Of a stretch of 64,000 nucleotides of DNA, positions 56,481 to 64,000 are shown in pieces. Below the pieces are notes generated by a model. It did not search any database. It saw only the letters and a list, made by a program, of their open reading frames with translations, and was not told the DNA's origin. This DNA comes from Nelumbo lutea (taxonomy: Eukaryota; Streptophyta; Magnoliopsida; Proteales; Nelumbonaceae), in the NCBI GenBank assembly GCA_022828595.1, contig JAKGHH010000001.1, forward strand, positions 72,970,401 to 73,034,400. The letters are read 5' to 3'. Every line of letters starts with the position of its first letter. The first letter of the stretch is position 1. The position numbers were made by a program, and so were the translations under genes.

Positions 56481-56935
56481 TAAAAATTAATTTAATTACA
56501 CTTACCCGGATGTTTGGATTACTGGTTTAATCTCAACTTGATTTTAATAGTTAAAGCCTCAAAGCCTCCTAAATTGCTAAGTGCATAAGTGTATGTTTGT
56601 ATGGCAGTATGCCAATATGAGATTGTATGAGATAAGAGACTAAGAGAGTATGAGAACGGAGAAGAGAATTGTTGAATTGGTGTGATGAGAATGGTGGACT
56701 GATGGAGGATACATTTATTTATAAGAATTGAAAATAATTCAATTGCCCAAAATACCTTAAAAAGATATTTTTTTAGGTGTTAGGAAGGATATTTTGGTCA
56801 TTGTAAAGTCATTTATCACATTACCCAAATTCCCTCAAATTCCCAAAAAACAAATTGTTATATATGATATAGGCATATAGTTGTTGGAGGGACATTATTG
56901 TCTTTTTCTTCCCCCAAAAGCCAAAATACATAAAT
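56481..56935. other. intergenic, no gene recognised
   Basis: AT-rich sequence with no recognised gene or repeat. Confidence 0.45.
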
Positions 56936-57540
56936 GCTCCCTGATGGAGCGCGATCCGGCAGGTCTTAGCTGTCCGCTGCCTTGCTTTCGAACGGGGTAG
57001 CAGGGATCCTGAAACGGGAGAGATGGGAAAGCTCCGGGGGGAACCCGGTGTAGAGGCTCCGAAGCTCAAGTTTGAATCTTTCAAAAGCAAGGTAATACCA
57101 GATAGCGCAAAGTTTGCATACCTCTGTTGTCGGGGGGCAGGGGGCTCTTATAGTCGCTTCGCGTTCTCGTCCCGAGGCCCTTGTCAGATCGGGTATGATT
57201 ACCCTTGCGCTTGTCAACTCGACCGTCGTCCCTTCTGTTGAGACAAAACCGTCACTGCCTAACCGTCTAACTGGAGATGGCGGCGTCAGTGGCGGTGGCA
57301 GGTGGCCGTTTAGAGTGCTGCTGCCAAAAAAGCCAGATCCCAAGTCAGTCAGGCGTGGCGCCCTCGGGCACGGACCTCCCTGGTGCCAGGCATGGTACGA
57401 CTTGTTTGGCTTTGGTGCCTAGAAGATGATGCGAAGTGCTGAGCGAGGCGGTCTTGAGCTCGGAGGTATCCCGAATTGTAACAAGGTGGGTCAGTTTGGC
57501 GAAGTGTGTCCCAAGCTGTTACAAGGTGGCAGTTTGGCGA
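56936..57540 (-). repeat. LTR-like fragment, gypsy-type retrotransposon
   Basis: GC-rich compared with its surroundings. In minus orientation CGACTATAAGAGCCCC at about 57150 looks like an LTR TATA box followed by a transcribed leader; the sequence then runs to CGCGCTCCATCAG near 56942. The open frame on the minus strand here has low-complexity content and is not a gene. No partner LTR lies in the window, so family and limits are uncertain. Confidence 0.4.
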
Positions 57541-57542
57541 AG

Positions 57543-59116
57543 TGATGTGTGGCTCATTGTGACACTAGCAAGTGCGATAGCCGTTCAAGTAATAAAGTAG
57601 TGAGTGAAGTATCGTTCCCACGATGATTTAGGAAACAATTACCAATACTAAATTGAGCACTTCTTATCTGATCAACAAATAAATCAAAACTTTAATGAAA
57701 GCTAAAAAATCCTAAATTAAAATCTATCTAAATCATTGGCCCAATTGCCTTCAAATCAGGTTAGAAGAGTAAGCAGTAAATGTCAATCTCAGAATTCAGC
57801 AATCTATCAATTTGGATCATTCGAATAAATCATGATTGAGCCTTGGTTTGGTGAAACCCCAAGGTCATGAACAGCCTCTCTCAAGCGCATGTTCATCCTA
57901 TGCATGAGTGACGGTTCTTCTATCTCTAGCAAGAATCTAATCCCCATGCATGCATTTCTTCAAACACTTCTAAGGCATCAATTCAAATCTGAATTGATCA
58001 CCAACTAAATTGTGCAAGTTATCTCTAACCTTGCACTCAATTCAGTTCTTGAATAGTAGATCTGAATTCCTAGAGTCTCTCTCAAGCACTCTAGGAATTC
58101 CAAGCTGTAGATTAATTCAGCCAATCTGAAAATTGCAGATCTGAATTCTCTTTCAAGCAATTCAGATCTTGCAATTTCAGATCTGAGAATTCAGATCTGA
58201 GTTTTGAAGGTTAGTTGGCCGAATTGATCTACAATAACACCCTTAATCAAGAAACTTCAAGTACAATTCATGACCATTTGAATGAATAAAAAAGAATTAG
58301 ATTGCTGAACTGAAATTTTACAAGCTGAAATACATCAAGGAAGAATGGAAACAAGGAGAAAGAAGAAAGAAAATATAACAAAGAAACTGAATTCAAATCA
58401 AAAGAGAATGAAACTACAAATGATTTATTACAAAAGATCTTTGAATCACAAACCCTCAATTCGAACTCACCTTCTCTTCTAGCTTGCTTGTCTTGAACTT
58501 CCTTCAGCCCTTCTTCTTCTTCTTCCTTGCGCCTAGCCTTCTTCTCTTCTCTTCTCTCAAGGTGGCCGAACCTCTAAGAGTGGGAGAGCCTTCTTCTCAA
58601 GCAATTGAACACCTCTCCCCCCTCCTAGAGGCCTCCTTATATAGTTTTTCAAGGGGGCTCTTGCCCCTTCTTGAAGCCTCTAGAATGGGGTGTATTACAC
58701 CCCTTTCTTGAACTTTCTAGAGCTCTCTTGAAAGCCTCCTAAGGGCTGCTATTTGGGCTGCACTTAGGCTCTCTCTTAGCACATGATAGCTATACATTGA
58801 GCTGCTCTTTTGGGCTGAAAATGGGCCTTCCTTGCTGGGTCAAAATTTCCTTCTTGCTAGGCTTCCTCCCTTGGGTTTTCCAAAGAGTTAGCTTGCACTA
58901 CTTGGGCCGAATGAAACTCCCTTGCTCTCATGGCTGGGCCGGGCTGAACTTGATAAATTTTGGGCTTTCTTTTCTTGCTTTTGCCTTCTTTTTGTTGATT
59001 TGGCTCCCCCTGAAATCTTTCTTGCAATTAAGATAAAATAGGGCAAAATCTAATTAAACCAGCATAAAATTTTATGCAAAAACCTCATAAAATATAGATA
59101 AATTGTAGGTTCATCA
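57543..59116 (-). repeat. 3' LTR of the LARD-like element, 1574 bp
   Basis: In element orientation starts TGATGAACCTAC (59116) and ends CCACACATCA (57543). It is directly preceded by the polypurine tract AAGTGTGGGGGTATT. The short Phe/Leu-rich frames in it recur in both LTRs and are not genes. Confidence 0.88.
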
Positions 59117-59131
59117 AATACCCCCACACTT
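59117..59131 (-). other. polypurine tract of the LARD-like element
   Basis: Element orientation AAGTGTGGGGGTATT, right before the LTR start. A second, similar motif (TTAAGTGTGGGGGAGTGAG in element orientation) lies at about 60095-60115, next to TTGAGGACAATG. Confidence 0.75.
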
Positions 59132-59501
59132 AAGCTTTTGCTTGTCCTCAAGCAAGGACATCAGCCATAAACTGAACATTCCCCCCTTCTGTTCTTACCA
59201 TTTACCTAGTGAACTTTTTAGATAGAAATGCATTGAGTAGTCGGGGAACTTTTGTATGTGCTCAACTCTTATTCTTGTAAATTACCATTTAAGATATGTA
59301 TCAGATCCAAGGAAAGGAGAATATGAATTTCATCATAGTCTAGCCTTTACTTCTAATTCATATATAAATCAGCTCCTTAATTGTCAAGGTTAATAATCAA
59401 ATTTCACTAAGTTTCACATCTGTAACTAAATCTCAATGAGAGTTCAACTTTAGAGTGCCCCTTTGAACCTCGGTTGTCACCACAATTACTTATTTCTAAG
59501 G

Positions 59502-59646
59502 GTGAGTGCATCTTATGCTCCATCTCACCCTTTTTTTTTTTTTTTCGGTGTGAGTGCATTTTATGCTCCATCTCACACACTTTTCTCTCTCTCTCTCTCT
59601 CTTTTTTTTTTTTTTGGTGTGAGTGCATCTTATGCTCCATCTCACA
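59502..59646. repeat. tripled 27-bp unit with poly(T) spacers
   Basis: GTGAGTGCATCTTATGCTCC followed by ATCTCAC occurs at 59502, 59549 and 59619. The copies are separated by T15-17 tracts, the second one also with a CT run. Confidence 0.8.
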
Positions 59647-61939
59647 CTGGTCACTTGCTTGAGGTAGGCAAATAGGACTCATGTTCTGAGCTGCTAGTTT
59701 TACTATTCAACTCAGAATAGCGGAGTCAATTTGGGCTTTTGTCCTTCTTTGCAATTATTGAACCTCAAGAATCAACACTTCAGATGTGCACTAGCTCTCT
59801 TGACCATTAACCATGAAATCAAGGGCTTCCATACACATGAAGATAGTTAGGGCTAGTCATGCTGAAAAACATATTCAGCTCCCCTTTTCTCATGCATATA
59901 TCAAATTGGGTCATTCACAAGAATAAAAACTTAACAAGTACATCAGTCTCCCTCAACTCATTGAATTCCTTCTTAAAAAAAATCATCAAATAAATAGTAA
60001 TGAACTTGAGGGGTTCCAGTCTTTTTTTGGTTATGTCATTGCCTGCATATATGTGTTGGGGTGCATGGTTTCAGCCCCCATACCCTAGCCTCGGGCTCAC
60101 TCCCCCACACTTAAGATGAACATTGTCCTCAATGTTCCTACTGTTAGGGGATCACAATAAAACCAACAAGAGAAATACCAAGTAAAGAGAAGGGTAAAGA
60201 GGATTTCCTGAATATTAATTTCCAGATATGCAAGAGTTCTTTTGGTGGGAGCCTCTTCTGCTAGAATTTACTTGCAACAGAGATCAGAAGCTTTGTTCTT
60301 ACTAAAAATAATTTAAACCAAATAATAAAAAAGACTACTATTCACAATTCAAAAGAATGTAAGTAATCATAATCTACTAGCTATACAAGAAAAATTTACA
60401 AAGCCAAGTAATTAATAAGACAAACCAAAGTCATTTGCTTCACTCTTTTTCTCTCTCTCTTTCTCTCTTTTTTTTTTTTTTTATAAACAAGAAAAACAGA
60501 GCTCCATTACTGAAAACCAACATTCAAGTGTGAAGTAGATCATTAATGAAAAAGAAAGCTAGCTAAATTAGTAATAGATATTATTACACACTATTCTAGA
60601 CTAAATAGAAGTAAACATATCTAACATCTACTATAATCATATCTAAAATCAATTGCTGAATTTAGTATCTTTAGGTTGCTTTTCAGACTCTTAATAGAAT
60701 CAGACCTGAAGTCTTAGCTTTTGAGAACCGTCTTACAAAAAAAACCTAACATCAATAAGTCTGAATTATGATGCAATTAGGTTTGAAATAAGTCCGAACT
60801 CAAGAGTTTAAGACTTCTTATTTCAAGTCCCAACTTATATGTCTTGTATGCGTCAATAAATTGCAGAGACTTGAAATTAGTTTTGCAAACTTACCTACTG
60901 AGAACAGTCACCTTTGGATCTGAGTTCAGATCTGAAATTACAGTAGTCATTTATACTGAAATCAGTGGTTACTAGCATTCAAATAACCACTGATTTTAGA
61001 TCATAAATGATTTTGATTATTAAAAAGGGAATCCAAACCAACAATCTTATTTACATTCCTTAATTATAGCATCTAAATTCATATACAATTTATCTGAGTT
61101 CAAATATACAATTAACAAACCATAAAAATTGGAGTTTGAATTGAATATACCTATTGAAACTATTGCACATCACCATTTACATCTGCTATACTGTGGGCTG
61201 CTATTCAGAGCTGAATTGTCAATGTGCCTTCAGAGGGCTTAAATTGGGCTACAACCAGACCTGAGCCAGGTTTGGATTCAGGTTTGTAAGCTATGCAAGT
61301 GTATGGTTTCATAATCTTGAAGACTTCTATGACTTGAAATCAGGTCTGCAATGCATACAACCTGTAAATTCAGCCCACAGTTAGTTCAGCCCATGTTTTG
61401 TTTCAGATCTCATATCAGCCCCTATATATCATCCCAAATCTGTCTAGCTCAAATATATTAAGTTGTTCAGTCCACAAATTTACAGAAACCTGAAATTAGG
61501 TCTGCACTGTTTGGCATTGTTACTGCTGCAATTTAGCAGTGTTGCAGAACAGAACTGAGTCCAATTTCAGATCATTCTCAAAAGAGATCAAAGCTGGTCA
61601 TCATAAATTTTTTTTTTCTCTTTTTTTTTTTATTTTGCAAAGAGCATCCAAGAATGTGTGGGTGTTCAAAAGCACAAACCTGACCTGAAATCAGGTCTGC
61701 TAACTGTTGTACTGTAGCAGCCCTACTACAGATCTGAATGCTAATAGAAATACTTGGAAAGTGCTAATTTTTATTAAATATCTGAGGTATAACAATTATT
61801 CGATCCAAACATACACCTCCTTAGCTAATGTAGCTCGGTTACAAGTGGATAAAGCAAATGTTCAGTTCACCCAAAATCCAAAAATGTGCTCTGTATCAGT
61901 TCAGTCCTCAACTATAGTTCAGATCTGTATCAGTTCAGA

Positions 61940-62361
61940 TCTGAATTTTCTTTTTCATTCTTTGCTATCCAATTACCTTTGGGGTATGTCGGATTTATCA
62001 TAGGGTGAATTGGGGTGATGATGGCACCCAGTTCACCTTAAACTTGTATCAGTTTAGGTCTGAGTTCATCTGAACTCAGATCTGAACTGAGCAGTTCTGC
62101 AATAGCAGAATTCAGGTCTGAACTCAAGTCTGAGTTCGGATCTGAATTTCTCAATTGCCTTACCTTCAGTTATTGCTACCAAATTGTTTTTGGGGAATAG
62201 AAAAAGTGCCCTAGGGTGAATTGGGGTGGTGATGACACCCAATTCCCCTCAAAATTGCATCAGTTCAGGTCTGAGTTCAGAGGAACTCATATCTGAACTG
62301 TTGCAGATCTGCAATAGCAGAACTCAGATCTGAACTCAAATCTAAATTCTGATCCGAATTC
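61940..62361. repeat. 211-bp tandem duplication in the LARD interior
   Basis: TAGGGTGAATTGGGGTGRTG occurs at 62001 and 62212. The surrounding ~211-bp units share the order CCAAATTG.TTTTGGGG, ...TCAGTT.AGGTCTGAGTTCA, ...GCAATAGCAGAA, ...CTCAATTGC. Confidence 0.75.
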
Positions 62362-62814
62362 TCAATTGCTCCTCTTGTTGTTCAAAAGATCTCCCTTTTT
62401 TTTCATTTTATATATATATATATTTTCTTTTTGTAATGGAAAAAGAAATAAAAGTCTGAAACACAAGCAATTCTTTTCGGCTGAGTGCTGTAGATCTGAA
62501 ATCTGCTGATCTGAGTGCCGAATGCAACTTAGATCTGCAACACTCATGTTTTTGTGAATTTTTTCTTTTTTTTTTTCTTTTTGAAGGGAACAACACCAAG
62601 ATTGAATAGAAATCAAATATGCCTTTATTAAAATGAAACTGAAACCAGAAAAAGAAAGTAATCTACTTAAGAAAGAAGAAACATAACTACAGTAGTACAC
62701 CAGTTGCATTCAAAGCTAAAATGTAAAGTTAAGCAAATTAAACCAACTATGAATGCAATGCTGAATGATACCAGATTAAGAATGCTCAATGTTTCTTAAT
62801 ATTGTTTCTATAAA

Positions 62815-62832
62815 TCCCCGGCAACGGCGCCA
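62815..62832 (-). other. primer binding site, tRNA-Asp type
   Basis: In element orientation TGGCGCCGTTGCCGGGGA, six bases after the 5' LTR end. This is the primer-site form widely seen in Athila-type gypsy elements and complementary to tRNA-Asp. Confidence 0.85.
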
Positions 62833-62838
62833 AAAACT

Positions 62839-64000
62839 TGATGTGTGGCTTATTATGACACTAGCAAGTGCACTAGCCGTTCAAGTAATAAAGTAGTGAG
62901 TGAAGTATCGTTCCCACGAGGATTTAGGAAACAATTACCAATACTAAATTGAGCACTTCTTATCTGATCAACAAATAAATCAAAACTTTAATGAAAGCTA
63001 AAAAAACCCTAAATTAAAATCTATCTAAATCATTGGCCCAATTGCCTTCAAATCAGGTTAGAAGAGTAAGCAGTAAATGTCAATCTCAGAATTCAGCAAT
63101 CTATCAATTTGGATCATTCGAATAAATCATGATTGAGCCTTGGTTTGGTGAAACCCCAAGGTCATGAACAGCCTCTCTCAAGCGCATGTTCATCCTATGC
63201 ATGAGTGACGGTTCTTCTATCTCTAGCAAGAATCTAATCCCCATGCATGCATTTCTTCAAACACTTCTAAGGCATCAATTCAAATCTGAATTGATCACCA
63301 ACTGAATTGTGCAAGTTATCTCTAACCTTGCACTCAATTCAGTTCTTGAATAGTAGATCTGAATTCCTAGAGTCTCTCTCAAGCACTCTAGGAATTCCAA
63401 GCTGTAGATTAATTCAGCCAATCTGAAAATTGCAGATCTGAATTCTCTTTCAAGCAATTCAGATCTTGCAATTTCAGATCTGAGTTTTGAAGGTTAGTTG
63501 GCCGAATTGATCTACAATAACACCCTTAATCAAGAAACTTCAAGTACAATTCATGACCATTTGAATGAATAAAAAAGAATTAGATTGCTGAACTGAAATT
63601 TTACAAGCTGAAATACATCAAGGAAGAATGGAAACAAGGAGAAAGAAGAAAGAAAATATAACAAAGAAACTGAATTCAAATCAAAAGAGAATGAAACTAC
63701 AAATGATTTATTACAAAAGATCTTTGAATCACAAACCCTCAATTCGAACTCACCTTCTCTTCTAGCTTGCTTGTCTTGAACTTCCTTCAGCCCTTCTTCT
63801 TCTTCTTCCTTGCGCCTAGCCTTCTTCTCTTCTCTTCTCTCAAGGTGGCCGAACCTCTAAGAGTGGGAGAGCCTTCTTCTCAAGCAATTGAACACCTCTC
63901 CCCCCTCCTAGAGGCCTCTTTATATAGTTTTTCAAGGGGGCTCTTGCCCCTTCTTGAAGCCTCTAGAATGGGGTGTATTACACCCCTTTCTTGAACTTTC
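62839..64000 (-). repeat. 5' LTR of the LARD-like element, partial (window edge)
   Basis: Aligns with 57543-58718 almost base for base. By comparison with the complete copy about 410 bp lie beyond the window. It lacks the 14-bp AGAATTCAGATCTG segment present near 58186 in the other LTR. Confidence 0.88.

Larger units (their letters stand above)
59132..62814 (-). other. internal region of the LARD-like element, no coding domains
   Basis: No gag, protease, RT or integrase motif in either strand. It holds the tandem repeats listed separately, T/CT-rich tracts near 60445-60482 and 61610-61635, and many copies of the palindromic AGATCT within TCAGATCTGAA contexts. Confidence 0.65.
57543..64000 (-). 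mobile_element. LARD-like non-coding LTR retrotransposon, runs off the window
   Basis: Two LTR copies (57543-59116 and from 62839) enclose 3.7 kb with no recognisable gag or pol. Primer site and polypurine tract are present, both in minus orientation. By eye the LTRs differ at only about ten positions plus a 14-bp indel over the 1.15 kb visible in both, so insertion is recent. Non-coding internal sequence with intact ends defines a large retrotransposon derivative that must be copied by proteins of a relative, by its primer site probably an Athila/Tat-type gypsy. Confidence 0.85.

Noticed and set aside
58268..58711. Phe/Leu-rich small frames repeated at 63551-63994
   Set aside because: They are parts of the two LTR copies; low complexity and no coding signature.
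57543..64000. CRISPR-like or satellite array in the repeated section
   Set aside because: The repeats are two LTRs and a few tandem duplications, not regularly spaced direct repeats with unique spacers.

Overview
The window is nuclear DNA of a flowering plant. It has widely spaced genes, one of them with short introns, AT-rich intergenic sequence full of microsatellites, and many LTR retrotransposons and small inverted-repeat transposons of plant type. I cannot name the species. There is no prokaryotic architecture, no CRISPR array, and no tRNA or rRNA gene that I can support.

Region by region. 1-29 kb is the gene-bearing part. It holds an intronless armadillo-repeat protein gene (2446-4215, +), an intronless ANTH-domain clathrin-assembly protein gene (11163-12986, -) and a three-exon GH17 beta-1,3-glucanase gene with a carbohydrate-binding X8 domain (24727-26898, -). 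Between them lie SINE-like elements, MITEs, hAT-type remnants and one Ty1/copia element (19373-23293). That copia element carries a 665-bp near-perfect palindrome and sits inside an older short inverted-repeat element. 30.2-44.4 kb is a retrotransposon graveyard. A fragment of a Tat-lineage (Retand-like) Ty3/gypsy element is followed by a second copy in opposite orientation, and the second copy is interrupted by a 5'-truncated chromodomain gypsy element. Both Tat copies keep an extra antisense reading frame next to the 3' LTR, preceded by a conserved TATA box. 44.4-57.5 kb holds a non-autonomous hAT element with a perfect 8-bp target duplication, a decayed receptor-like-kinase fragment, a decayed minus-strand copia element, a fold-back element and an LTR fragment. 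57.5 kb to the window end is a young, non-coding LTR element (LARD-like) with a tRNA-Asp-type primer site. Its second LTR runs off the window.

The three host genes have no evident functional link: ARM scaffold, endocytic adaptor, and cell-wall or plasmodesmal callose hydrolase. The most unusual structure is the copia palindrome. Its arms have equal length and a 15-nt loop, and by eye they differ at 16 positions, all transitions. The two LTRs differ by roughly 7%, including transversions. This looks like an in-situ inverted duplication that could act as a natural hairpin-RNA source.
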